NCBI RefSeq assembly: GCF_021190915.1
Contig: NZ_JAIOAP010000007.1
Span: 248,001-312,000, forward strand
Direction of reading: 5' to 3'
Length of the DNA stretch: 64,000 nt
Source: Cohnella silvisoli
Lineage (GTDB): Bacteria > Bacillota > Bacilli > Paenibacillales > Paenibacillaceae
Shown: positions 26,455 through 35,140 of the stretch, one piece after another
Position numbering within the stretch: position 1 is the stretch's first letter
Layout: every line of letters starts with the position of its first letter
The notes under the pieces: generated by a model
The model's input: only the letters and a program-made list of their open reading frames with translations
What the model was told of the DNA's origin: nothing
Database searches by the model: none
Translations under genes and position numbers: made by a program

Positions 26455-27186
26455 TTATTGTTTAGGTTTAATCTGTTCTAACGGCTGCGTGTTCCCGTAT
26501 ACCGGTCGAGCCACCCCGCTCGGCGCCGCCCAGCTGACGGCGTTGGCGATAACTCGCTTGATATCCGGATGGTAGTAGGTCGGATAAGTCTCGTGCCCCG
26601 GACGGAAGTAAAATATTTTCCCCTGTCCCCGACGATAAGTAAGCCCGCTGCGGAATACTTCCCCGCCTTCGAACCAGCTGACGAACACGAGCTCCTCCGG
26701 AGGAGGAACGTCGAAATGCTCCCCGTACATTTCCTCTCTCTCCAGCTCGATATATTCGCTAATGCCTGCCGCTATCGGATGGGACGGGTCAACGATCCAC
26801 AGCCTTTCCTTCTCGTCCGCCTCTCGCCATTTCAATGCGCAAGTGTTCGTTCCTAGCAGCTTCGCGAATATTTTCGAGCAATGCCCGGAATGAAGGACGA
26901 TAAGCCCCATTCCGTTTAACACGCTCCTGTACACCCGCTCAACGATTTCGTCGCTCACCTCATGATGCGCCATGTGCCCCCACCAAACCAGTACGTCTGT
27001 TGATTCCAGTACCTTCTGCGTCAACCCGTGTTCCGGTTCGTCAAGCGTCGCGGTTCCCGCATCGATCCCGTGCTCGGCCAGCCCGTCAGCTAGCGCGCGG
27101 TGAATGCCATGCGGGTAGACGGCTTTGACTTTATCGTCGGTTAGTTCATGTCTATACTCATTCCATATCGTTACCCGTACAGTCAT
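26455..27186 (-). CDS. ThuA-like protein (trehalose-utilisation family)
   Basis: 243 residues, glutamine-amidotransferase-like fold of the ThuA family. Landmarks are TIWNEYRHE at the start, [28 protein letters not shown] and the late [18 protein letters not shown]. In Sinorhizobium ThuA works with the dehydrogenase ThuB in trehalose, sucrose and maltitol use through 3-keto disaccharides. Here the upstream neighbour, 15 bp away, is a Gfo/Idh dehydrogenase, the same pairing. No signal peptide; cytoplasmic. Its exact reaction, and which sugar it handles here, are not shown by the sequence. It ends in a strong terminator. Confidence 0.88.
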   Translation of the reverse strand: MTVRVTIWNEYRHELTDDKVKAVYPHGIHRALADGLAEHGIDAGTATLDEPEHGLTQKVLESTDVLVWWGHMAHHEVSDEIVERVYRSVLNGMGLIVLHSGHCSKIFAKLLGTNTCALKWREADEKERLWIVDPSHPIAAGISEYIELEREEMYGEHFDVPPPEELVFVSWFEGGEVFRSGLTYRRGQGKIFYFRPGHETYPTYYHPDIKRVIANAVSWAAPSGVARPVYGNTQPLEQIKPKQ

Positions 27187-27201
27187 TTTAATATTGCCTC
27201 C

Positions 27202-28290
27202 CTATTCGGATTTTACAGACTCGACAGCAATTATAGAGCGACTTTGGTGAGCTTGGACAACGGCTTCCAACAGCAGTTGATTACGATATCCATCCTCCAA
27301 GGTGGCGAATTCCGGATTTGCCGCCTGCTCGCCGCGAATACGTTCCGCGAATTCCCGCCATGGATTCAAGCCTTTCTGCCGAGGCACCTCGATCGTTTCC
27401 GTTTCCGTTCCGCTGCCATCCTCCTTCGGATAAGTCCATACGACTTGACCGTCATTCAGAGTGCTGACATGCAGCGTTCCCGCTTCGCCGTACAGCGTCA
27501 CCTCGTGCTGGTTCCCGCAGCCAAGCGCGTTGCGAGAAGTCTGGAATACGCCAACTGCGCCATCCTCGAACCTCGCGTTAAAACAAGCAAAATCGTCTAC
27601 TTTCACGGGAATGGGTTTACCCGTCTTTGGATCCTGCCTCTCCTGGACGATCGTCTGCAACATCGCTTGCAATTCCGTCATACGGGAACCCGTCAAATAC
27701 TCGGCGATATCCATCATATGCGAGCCCAGATCACCCAAAGTACCTGTACCCGTAACCGCTTCGTCGAAGCGCCATAAGAAAGGGGTATTTTTTACCGTTG
27801 AACCCCAGTCTTGCATGTATTGTACGAACAAATGATTGATCCGGCCAAGCCGGCCTTCTCCGATAAACTCTCTTGCATACTGAAAAGCAGGCCCGTTACG
27901 ATAAGAAAAGTTGATCAGGAGCGGAATCGGATTACGCCGGTACAGTTCAAGTACTTCCGAAGCCTCCTCCAGCGTCCTCGTAAGGGGTTTCTCCGCAAAC
28001 AGCGGTTTGCCCGCTTTAATACAAGCCTTCAGAATAGCGGCATGCGAATCGTTCGGCGTCACCGAGACGATCCCTTCCACTTCCTCGTCGCCGATAAGCG
28101 CATCAATCGAAGCGTACCGCTTCTCTTCCGGCACACCCAGCTTAGCCCCTACCTCTGCAAGCGCCTGCGGACTGACGTCGCACAAGGCGGTAATTCTCGC
28201 TCCCGCCACTTCCCCAAGCTGCTCAATGTGATAACGTGCCATTCCGCCCAGCCCAATGACTCCAATACCCACTTCTCTGCCGATGGCCAT
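27202..28290 (-). CDS. Gfo/Idh/MocA family NAD(P)-dependent sugar dehydrogenase
   Basis: 362 residues. N-terminal Rossmann fold with GVIGLGGMARYH (about 10-21), the family's substrate/cofactor segment AEKPLTRTLEEA with the catalytic lysine in EKPL, and the C-terminal alpha/beta domain with GDLGSHMMDIAEYL, whose Asp and His are the usual catalytic pair. It should oxidise or reduce a hydroxyl of a sugar or inositol with NAD(P). Paired with ThuA, it may act like ThuB by oxidising the C3 hydroxyl. First gene of module D, about 150 bp from array 2, which lies in its promoter region. Confidence 0.9.
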   Translation of the reverse strand: MAIGREVGIGVIGLGGMARYHIEQLGEVAGARITALCDVSPQALAEVGAKLGVPEEKRYASIDALIGDEEVEGIVSVTPNDSHAAILKACIKAGKPLFAEKPLTRTLEEASEVLELYRRNPIPLLINFSYRNGPAFQYAREFIGEGRLGRINHLFVQYMQDWGSTVKNTPFLWRFDEAVTGTGTLGDLGSHMMDIAEYLTGSRMTELQAMLQTIVQERQDPKTGKPIPVKVDDFACFNARFEDGAVGVFQTSRNALGCGNQHEVTLYGEAGTLHVSTLNDGQVVWTYPKEDGSGTETETIEVPRQKGLNPWREFAERIRGEQAANPEFATLEDGYRNQLLLEAVVQAHQSRSIIAVESVKSE

Positions 28291-28443
28291 AACCTTCCTT
28301 CTTCGCTAGTCTCCCGTATTCGATTCGTACCCGGAAGCCATAATCCTGCAAAGACTTAACAACATCTTAATATTGAACACGAAGCAGAAGAAAAACCACT
28401 TTAATATGATGGGACTTAACCGCCGGTGACCCCTGCTCAGCGA

Positions 28444-28761
28444 GAATTACTCGGTTTTTCCGTCTAACTCCACTCCGCCGCGCCCTACTAAGTCAGAATT
28501 ACTCGGTTTTTCCGTCTAACTCCCCGCCGCTGCGCCCTACTGAGCCAGAATTACTCGGTTTTTCCGTCTAACTCCCCGCCGCTGCGCTCTACTGAGCCAG
28601 AATTACTCGGTTTTTCCGTCTAGCTCCCGGTCCTTGCGCCCTACTAAGTCAGAATTACTCGGTTTTTCCGTCTAACTCCCCGCCGCCGCGCCATACTAAG
28701 CCAGAATTACTCGATTTTTCCGTCTAACTCCCCGCCGCCGCGCCCTACTGAGCCAGAATTA
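28444..28761. repeat. Array 2: six full units plus a partial of the 52-bp repeat
   Basis: Units start with GAATTA at 28444, 28496, 28548, 28600, 28652, 28704 and 28756, all exactly 52 bp apart; the last is cut after six to ten bases. Each carries GAATTACTCGGTTTTTCCGT, TAACTCCCCGCCGCTG or CCG, and a CGCCCTACTRAGYCA-like tail. GAATTA and AACTCCCCGCCGC sit at the same unit positions (1-6 and 23 onwards) as in array 1, in the same orientation. It occupies the gap between the divergent Gfo/Idh and aldo/keto reductase genes; no ORF or RNA gene is seen in the remaining 28291-28443 and 28762-28928. Confidence 0.95.
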
Positions 28762-28928
28762 GCCGCGGAAAGCTCACTTCATTCAGTCGCACGGCAACTG
28801 CGTCGGCCACGCACCCTATAGTTATCTCGAGTATAGTAAGTGACAAAACTTTCACTTCTTCCCGTTACCCGGCTGCTGCGGTACAATTCTATCTGTTAAG
28901 ATCGAAAGACAGGAAGGATGATTGCGCG

Positions 28929-29876
28929 ATGAAATACCGTCGGTTAGGCCGCAGCGGCCTTAAAGTTAGCGAGATCAGTCTTGGGAGCTGGCTGACATAC
29001 GGAGGATACGTCGAACAGGAACGTGCCGCGTCCGCCATTCGTAAAGCGTACGAGCTTGGTGTCAACTTCTTCGATACTGCCAACGTGTACGAGCAAGGAG
29101 CGGCCGAGAAAGTTATGGGCGAAATCCTTCGTGATTATCCGCGGGAAAGCTACGTTTTGGCGACCAAAGCTTTTTGGCCGATGGGCGAAGGTCCGAATGA
29201 CCGGGGACTGTCCCGCAAGCACGTTACCGAGCAAATTAACTCGAGCTTAGACCGTTTAGGGCTTGATTACGTCGATATTTTCTACTGCCACCGTTACGAT
29301 ACGGAAACGCCGATCGATGAAACGCTGCGCACGATCGACGATTTCGTCAGACAGGGCAAAGTCCTTTATGTCGGCGTCAGCGAGTGGACGGCTGCCCAGA
29401 TGGAGGAAGCTCTCGGAACGGCCGACCGCTATTTGCTTGATCGAATCGTCGTTAATCAGCCTATCTATAACATGTTCAACCGATACATCGAGAAGGAAAT
29501 CATTCCGCTCGGCGAAGCAAAAGGAATTTCGCAGGTCGTCTTCTCCCCGCTCGCACAGGGTCTGTTGACCGGCAAATACGATTCTGTCGCTTCCATTCCG
29601 TCGGACAGCCGCGCGGCCAAACTGGAATGGGTAAAGAACGGAATTACGGAAGACAAAATCGAAGCCGTCAAGAAACTGGCAGCCGTCGCCCGCGAGCTCG
29701 GTCTCACGATCGGACAACTAGCGCTCGCCTGGATTCTCCGCCAACCGAGCGTGGCCAGCGCTTTAGTCGGAGCTAGTCATCCGGAGCAAGTTGCAGAGAA
29801 TGTGCATGCTGCGGGCGTCGTTCTCGAGGCAGCAACGCTCGACTCGATCGAAGACATTCTAGACTCGGTGAAATAA
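28929..29876 (+). CDS. Aldo/keto reductase
   Basis: 315 residues, a (beta/alpha)8 NADPH-dependent reductase. The catalytic tetrad is visible: Asp and Tyr in FFDTANVYEQG, Lys in VLATKAFWP, His in IFYCHRYD. MKYRRLGRSGLKVSEISLGS at the start and the late SALVGASHPEQVAENV segment place it with the Kv-beta-like/YghZ group of bacterial reductases. ATG has AGGAAGG upstream. Single-gene unit with a strong terminator. It might detoxify methylglyoxal or other aldehydes made during sugar overflow, or act on a keto-sugar from the neighbouring cassette; both are guesses. Confidence 0.9.
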   Translation: MKYRRLGRSGLKVSEISLGSWLTYGGYVEQERAASAIRKAYELGVNFFDTANVYEQGAAEKVMGEILRDYPRESYVLATKAFWPMGEGPNDRGLSRKHVTEQINSSLDRLGLDYVDIFYCHRYDTETPIDETLRTIDDFVRQGKVLYVGVSEWTAAQMEEALGTADRYLLDRIVVNQPIYNMFNRYIEKEIIPLGEAKGISQVVFSPLAQGLLTGKYDSVASIPSDSRAAKLEWVKNGITEDKIEAVKKLAAVARELGLTIGQLALAWILRQPSVASALVGASHPEQVAENVHAAGVVLEAATLDSIEDILDSVK

Positions 29877-29879
29877 AGA

Positions 29880-29927
29880 AAAGCAAACCCTCCTCATTAA
29901 CACCATCCCGAGGAGGGTTTGCTTTTT
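29880..29927. terminator. Bidirectional terminator between aldo/keto reductase and RarD-like gene
   Basis: A 15-bp perfect stem AAGCAAACCCTCCTC / GAGGAGGGTTTGCTT with a 14-base loop, with T-tracts on both strands. It serves the convergent genes ending at 29876 (+) and 29944 (-). Confidence 0.92.
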
Positions 29928-29943
29928 GCGCTCGCGGTTCATC

Positions 29944-30831
29944 TCACTTAGCTTTCGCCGACTGAATCGCTCGGGGCGTTCGAATAGAAGCCATCGCATA
30001 GACGACCAACGCGGTCCAGATCAAAGTAAAGCTGATCAACAGGACTGAGGAAATCGTCTCCTTGAAAACAAGTACGCTCAGAATTAACGTGATCGAAGGG
30101 CCGATATATTGAATGAACCCCAGCGTGGATAACGGAAGCCGACTCGCCGCCTTGGCGAAGAACAGCAAAGGCAGCGCGGTCGCTGCTCCGGACAGCAGCA
30201 GCAAGATCAAGGAAGCGGCGGGCAAAGACCACGCCGTATCCAAGTGAGCCGTTCCTAAGTAGCTCCAGTATATGAGCGCGGCCGGGACGACGATCGTGGT
30301 CTCCGTCAGCAACCCGATAGAAGCGTCGATGGTCACTCTTTTTTTGGCAAGACCGTACAAACCAAAGCTGAACGCAAGGGATACCGATACCCATGGGAAG
30401 CTTCCGTAATCAATAGTAACGAGCAACACGCCGGCTCCAGCCAGCGCAACCGCCAACCACTGGCCCCGGTTCGGCTTCTCGCGAAGAAACAATACCGCCA
30501 GCATGACGTTAATCAGTGGAGTCAAATAATAGCCGAGGCTTGTCTCGATGACATGTCCGTTGTTAACGGCCCAAATGAAAATCAACCAATTAGTCGTAAT
30601 GAGCACGCTGCTGACCGCTAGCGGAAGAAGCGATTTCCAATTTTTCAACGTTTGCTTAAACTCCCGCCAGCGCTTCTGAACCGCGATAATCCCTAATACG
30701 AACACAAATGACCATATAATCCGATGGGACAGGATTTCGCCGGCAGGCATCGTTTCGAACCATTTCCAATATAGCGGGAGCAGCCCCCACATTGTATAAG
30801 CGATTACCGCGTTAATTAATCCGTTTCTCAT
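29944..30831 (-). CDS. rarD: EamA/RarD family transporter
   Basis: 295 residues with ten membrane helices and two EamA repeats. The opening NAVIAYTMWGLLPLYWKWF, the segment NWLIFIWAVNNGHVIETSLG YY in the first repeat and FIQYIGPSITLILSVLVFKE in the second are typical of RarD proteins. The family is named for a chloramphenicol-sensitivity phenotype in other bacteria, but its substrates are poorly known; small metabolites such as amino acids are carried by related EamA proteins. Single gene with its own bidirectional terminator. Unlinked to the sugar modules as far as sequence shows. Confidence 0.88.
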   Translation of the reverse strand: MRNGLINAVIAYTMWGLLPLYWKWFETMPAGEILSHRIIWSFVFVLGIIAVQKRWREFKQTLKNWKSLLPLAVSSVLITTNWLIFIWAVNNGHVIETSLGYYLTPLINVMLAVLFLREKPNRGQWLAVALAGAGVLLVTIDYGSFPWVSVSLAFSFGLYGLAKKRVTIDASIGLLTETTIVVPAALIYWSYLGTAHLDTAWSLPAASLILLLLSGAATALPLLFFAKAASRLPLSTLGFIQYIGPSITLILSVLVFKETISSVLLISFTLIWTALVVYAMASIRTPRAIQSAKAK

Positions 30832-30928
30832 GCTGAAAGTGCGCCCCCATTCCTTTCAATCGACAGTATGAACGGAATTATATCACCTTGAGGGCAAGCT
30901 TGGTATGAACAATTCTAGACAAATGGTT

Positions 30929-31297
30929 TCATTTCCTCGCCAAGGCCGCTTCCATTTTCTCGATTAACCGACTTAGCTCAATCGGCTTCGTATCGAAATC
31001 GTCGCATCCTGCTTGGTAAGCCTTCTCTTTATCCCCTGCCATAGCGTGGGCGGTTAAAGCGATCACCGGAATATTTTTCGTCTCGGGAGAGTTCTTGAGA
31101 ATACGGGTAGCCTCCCAACCGTCAAGGACGGGCAAGCTTAAATCCATCAAAATCAAATCCGGACGTTGCTCCATGGCTAGATCGACGCCTTGCTTGCCAT
31201 CTTCGGCAATGATGATCTCATATCCTTTGCGGGTAAGACGACGGGACAACATGTCGCGGTTCATCTCGTGATCTTCTACTAAAAGCACTGTATACAT
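30929..31297 (-). CDS. Single-domain response regulator (DivK/CheY-like)
   Basis: 122 residues from ATG at 31297, the start with AAGGAG at a workable ten-base spacing; an ATG at 31306 overlaps the stop of the kinase gene but lies only one base from that site. One receiver domain: VEDH pocket, phospho-acceptor D52 in LILMDLSLP, switch Thr in VIALTAHAM, Lys in DTKPI. No output domain. It directly follows the hybrid kinase gene and is surely its partner. It resembles the receivers that shuttle phosphate in multi-step relays. Confidence 0.9.
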   Translation of the reverse strand: MYTVLLVEDHEMNRDMLSRRLTRKGYEIIIAEDGKQGVDLAMEQRPDLILMDLSLPVLDGWEATRILKNSPETKNIPVIALTAHAMAGDKEKAYQAGCDDFDTKPIELSRLIEKMEAALARK

Positions 31298-31302
31298 ACC
31301 CA

Positions 31303-33672
31303 TCATGCTCCTTGGCCGACTTCAATGAATCGGCGAATTTCGGTCAATAACGATTTATGATCGAACGATCCTTTCTGTATGACGCCCTTAGCAAAGCCGT
31401 TCAATTTCAAACGATCCTCCAACGTAATCGACTTTGCAGTCACGACCACTATCGGTATGTCGCTCCATGTTTCCTGTTTGCGCAGCTCGGCAATGAATTG
31501 GAAACCGTCCATCTCCGGCATCATCAAATCTAATAAGATGAGATTCGGAGTCTCCCTCGCCATGCATTCCAAAGCGATCCGACCGTTCTGAGCCTGGGTA
31601 ACGGAATATCCCTCTTTCCGCAACAGCTTAGTCATCATTTCGCTTGTTGTCTCATCGTCTTCGATGACCAGAACGGCGTGATCCGCACGATTCGATATGT
31701 ACTTGTCCATTACGCTTACAAGCCTCTCCTTATGCAAAGGTTTCGTTAGAAATTCGGAAGCGCCGAGCGAATAACCCAATTGCTTGTCGTCGGTCATCGA
31801 CGTGATAACGACGGGAATGTCGGCCAACTCCGGATCGCTCTTGAGCGCGGATAATACGCTCCACCCGTCCATGCTCGGCATAAGGATATCCAAACAGATC
31901 ACTTTAGGGCGCAGCTGCTTCGACAGTCTAAGTCCTTCCTGCCCGCTTTCCGCAAACGCTAAGGTCCATCCTTCCTTCGCGAGATATCGCCGCATTAATT
32001 GCTGGTTGACGGGCTCGTCATCGATGAGGAGAATACTCACTTGATTATTTTCATGCACATTTTCTCTAATCGTTTCGGGAGTATCCGTTATCGGACTCTC
32101 TCCTGCGGGAAATGCAGGAAGCCAGCACGTAAACGTACTCCCCTGACCGGGTGCGCTTTCGACGTTAATGTCGCCGCCCATGATGTTGCAGAAGCTTTGG
32201 CTAATCGCAAGTCCTAGTCCGGTGCCTCCATATTTGCGCGTCGTTGAACTATCGGCTTGAGAGAAAGGTTGGAATAGCTTCTCCACCTGTTCGGGCGTCA
32301 TTCCGATTCCCGTATCTTTAACGCTGAAGCAATAGCCAGCAACGTTATTTCTCGATTGGGGGTAAACTTCGAACACAATTGTGCTTTCTTTGGAAAATTT
32401 GCTCGCGTTGCTGAGCAGATTGATCAAGATTTGCCTCAGCTTCGTTACGTCGGTTTTCAGTTCCCCTTCTATAAAACGGGTTTCCAACCGATTCCCGTTT
32501 TTCTCGATAAGCGGCTTGACCGTCGTCATTACATCCTGAAAAATCTCATCCAATCCGATTGTCTCATAATAGATCTCCATTTTGCCGGCTTCGATTTTCG
32601 AAATGTCCAGTATATCGTTGATGAGCGCAAGCAGATGTTTCCCTGAAACGCTGATCTTTCCGAGATCTTCCACGAAAGCAGGCGCACCGAGGTCTTCAGC
32701 TTCCTCCATCAACATTTCGCTGTAGCCGATGATCGCATTAAGCGGCGTTCTCAGCTCATGGCTCATATTGGCCAGAAACTGGCTTTTGATCATATTCGCT
32801 TGAATCGCCTCATCGTGCGCTTTCTCAAGCTGTGCCGTGCGTTCCGCCACCAATTCCTCCAGATGGTCGTTTAACTGCCGCAGCTCGCGGTTGATGACAT
32901 AAATCTCGTCCTGCTTCTCCTGAATTTCCGAATCTTTGTAGGAAAATCGTTTGGAGATAAATATCCCCAGCAACGATAATCCCAACGTAAATAAAGTACC
33001 TCCCGCTATGAAATAAGCGAGCCACTTCTGATCCAATATGATCCCAGTGGTCATTCCCGATTTACCGCCCAAATGAAAGCGTGTAGCCGCCATCCCCGTA
33101 TAATGCATGCCGACGATCGCAGCGCCCATTATCAACCCGCTGCCCAGTTTCTTCCACACCTCACCCCGTTCTCCTCCCTTACGGAAGTAGAACGAAAGCC
33201 ATAATGCCGCAATGGATGCAACGATCGCGATAACGATGGACAGAGTAAAGTACATCGGATCGTAAGTAATATCGATCTGCATAGCCGCCATTCCGATATA
33301 ATGCATCGCCGATACGCCAATGGCAAGCATCAATCCGCCGCCGAGCAATCGTTTTATCGTTAATTGATTGCGGCTGACAACGAATAAAGCTATGAAGGAT
33401 GCGAGGATGGCCGCCAATACGGACAACAGAACGATAACTAAATCGTAAGCGACCGGAACGGGCAGTGAGAATGCAAGCATTCCTACGAAATGCATGGACC
33501 AAATACCCATACCCATGGCAACCGCGCCGAATGAAAGCCATAACCAGCGGCTTCTCCCGCTAGTCTCGCTTACACGACCTGCCAAATCCAGTACGGTATA
33601 GGAAGCCACGACCGCGACGATATACGAAAACAAGACAAGCGTCGTATCATACGAACCATGAACATGCTCCAT
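31303..33672 (-). CDS. MHYT-domain hybrid histidine kinase with two receiver domains
   Basis: 789 residues. Residues 1-240 hold seven membrane helices with three MHYT motifs: MHFVGM (60-65), MHYIGM (123-128), MHYTGM (189-194); such domains are thought to bind a metal, perhaps copper, and sense diatomic gas or redox state. A coiled coil (about 248-290) leads to HisKA with H305 in NMSHELRTP, HATPase (about 410-520; [20 protein letters not shown]), then receivers at about 545-660 ([17 protein letters not shown]) and 670-785 ([17 protein letters not shown]). There is no HPt domain. The stop overlaps the start region of the next response regulator gene. It is unrelated to the YesM kinases around it. 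Confidence 0.93.
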   Translation of the reverse strand: MEHVHGSYDTTLVLFSYIVAVVASYTVLDLAGRVSETSGRSRWLWLSFGAVAMGMGIWSMHFVGMLAFSLPVPVAYDLVIVLLSVLAAILASFIALFVVSRNQLTIKRLLGGGLMLAIGVSAMHYIGMAAMQIDITYDPMYFTLSIVIAIVASIAALWLSFYFRKGGERGEVWKKLGSGLIMGAAIVGMHYTGMAATRFHLGGKSGMTTGIILDQKWLAYFIAGGTLFTLGLSLLGIFISKRFSYKDSEIQEKQDEIYVINRELRQLNDHLEELVAERTAQLEKAHDEAIQANMIKSQFLANMSHELRTPLNAIIGYSEMLMEEAEDLGAPAFVEDLGKISVSGKHLLALINDILDISKIEAGKMEIYYETIGLDEIFQDVMTTVKPLIEKNGNRLETRFIEGELKTDVTKLRQILINLLSNASKFSKESTIVFEVYPQSRNNVAGYCFSVKDTGIGMTPEQVEKLFQPFSQADSSTTRKYGGTGLGLAISQSFCNIMGGDINVESAPGQGSTFTCWLPAFPAGESPITDTPETIRENVHENNQVSILLIDDEPVNQQLMRRYLAKEGWTLAFAESGQEGLRLSKQLRPKVICLDILMPSMDGWSVLSALKSDPELADIPVVITSMTDDKQLGYSLGASEFLTKPLHKERLVSVMDKYISNRADHAVLVIEDDETTSEMMTKLLRKEGYSVTQAQNGRIALECMARETPNLILLDLMMPEMDGFQFIAELRKQETWSDIPIVVVTAKSITLEDRLKLNGFAKGVIQKGSFDHKSLLTEIRRFIEVGQGA

Positions 33673-33829
33673 AGAGATACCTCTCTCTCCATTTCCAGCA
33701 TAAACAAGAGCTGCTTCATGCCTTCAACTCAAGCTGGAAATCTTTTCTTCGATTCATACAGATTGAACCATAATAACCGTGTTCTTTCAACACAATTCGA
33801 CACGAATGTCCGACCTGTTCTATGAAAAT

Positions 33830-33983
33830 AAAAAAAAACCTCCTTTAGGAGGCTAATTGAGAAGATTCCAATACCGAATACACATATACATTGTCAAAGA
33901 TTGGGTAAGCTAAAAAAACGCGAGCGCAATTTTCATTAGCAACTTCTTGCAGGATTGGATCGTCATTACTAAAGCTAACTTTT
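33830..33983 (-). other. Possible coding scrap with a short terminator
   Basis: This 332-bp gap (33673-34004) holds no proper gene. On the minus strand a frame of about 45 codons without a start (reading ILQEVANENCARVFLAYP and VYVYSVLESSQLAS) ends at 33845 and runs straight into a short stem CCTCC-TAAA-GGAGG followed by nine T (33830-33852). No gene on this strand otherwise needs a terminator here. It may be the tail of a lost gene or a small RNA; it could also be chance. Confidence 0.3.
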
Positions 33984-34004
33984 TATTATAAAGGGGTAAT
34001 CCGC

Positions 34005-35135
34005 ATGACATTAAAAACAAAATTCATCTTATTGTCTCTATCGCTTGCGGCGGGTTTATTAGTGCTTGGTTCATTGGCTGTCACAAGATACCATTCGCGA
34101 ATCCCCCTAATCAACCGGTTGTTTTATACCCATCCCCGCGCGACGAACTCGGAAACGCCTATCTATCCGTATACGGGATTGAAGCCCGAACCGAATGACC
34201 CGAACGGGATTTATTATAAGGATCGTGTTATCGTGCTGATGTATCATGATATCAGCCCGAAGCCGGACGACTTAAAGTCGCTATCTGTCGCTAATTTTGA
34301 CAAACAGTTAGAATTAATGCGGGATAATAATTTTCACTGGATTACCATGAACCAATACAGAAACTTTATTCTCCATTCATCCCCGATTCCGGTAAACGCG
34401 GTCCTTCTGACTTTCGACGATGGGTATGAGTCGCTTTATAAATATGCCTTCCCTGTACTGGAAAAATATCATGCACCATCTGCCAGCTTTCTTATTGTCA
34501 ACACGGTCGGCAATCCGCAGCATAACGGCGTTCCGAAGCTCACCTGGGAGCAGGTGGAGTTGATGCATAAGAACGGCATCGACTTTTTCAGCCACACGTA
34601 CGACTCGCACATGTATGTCCCAACAGGTCCTTCGAACAAAAAACAACTGCCGATGCTTGCCAGCCAGATCTATCTGAAGGATAAGAAACGAAAAGAAACC
34701 GAGCAAGAATACGAGCAGCGCGTAACATCCGATCTGAAGAAGGCCAATGACATTCTGTTTCAGAAGTTAGGTGCGCCGAACCATGTGCTTGCCTTCCCTT
34801 TCGGGGCATTCTCCAAGCCGCTGCTGAAAATATGCAATCAATTGGGTATCGATATTACGCTGACGGTAAAAAGCGGACTTAACAAAGCCGGCCAAACTAA
34901 CGGATTCCGGGTAAACGCGGGCGGTATGACAAATGATCCTGTGCTGCAGATGTCTCTAATGAAGCAGGCTCTGAATCGGCTAGGCAACAATCACTTCGGT
35001 AAACCTTCTGTACCTCATCATTTCATTTTGTTAACCTTGCTTGTCCTTCTGATCCTTGGCGTCTTCTGGCTATGGGTGGGCTGGAAGCTATTTGGGGAGA
35101 AAATGCGCAGAAAAATCGGCGGCATCGCCCCCTGA
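34005..35135 (+). CDS. Membrane-anchored polysaccharide deacetylase
   Basis: 376 residues. An N-terminal hydrophobic segment (about 6-27) and another near the C-terminus (about 343-365, FILLTLLVLLILGVFWLWVGW) place the catalytic part outside the cell, held at both ends. The NodB domain shows LTFDDGYESL with D138/D139, SHTYDSHMY with H197 and H202 (the metal ligands), and a later AFPFGAFSKP block. It removes acetyl or formyl groups from a cell-envelope or biofilm polysaccharide such as poly-N-acetylglucosamine or peptidoglycan. AAAGGGG precedes the ATG. Single gene, convergent with the ROK gene with only a five-base gap and no visible terminator. Confidence 0.9.
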   Translation: MTLKTKFILLSLSLAAGLLVLGSLAVTRYHSRIPLINRLFYTHPRATNSETPIYPYTGLKPEPNDPNGIYYKDRVIVLMYHDISPKPDDLKSLSVANFDKQLELMRDNNFHWITMNQYRNFILHSSPIPVNAVLLTFDDGYESLYKYAFPVLEKYHAPSASFLIVNTVGNPQHNGVPKLTWEQVELMHKNGIDFFSHTYDSHMYVPTGPSNKKQLPMLASQIYLKDKKRKETEQEYEQRVTSDLKKANDILFQKLGAPNHVLAFPFGAFSKPLLKICNQLGIDITLTVKSGLNKAGQTNGFRVNAGGMTNDPVLQMSLMKQALNRLGNNHFGKPSVPHHFILLTLLVLLILGVFWLWVGWKLFGEKMRRKIGGIAP

Positions 35136-35140
35136 ATTTT

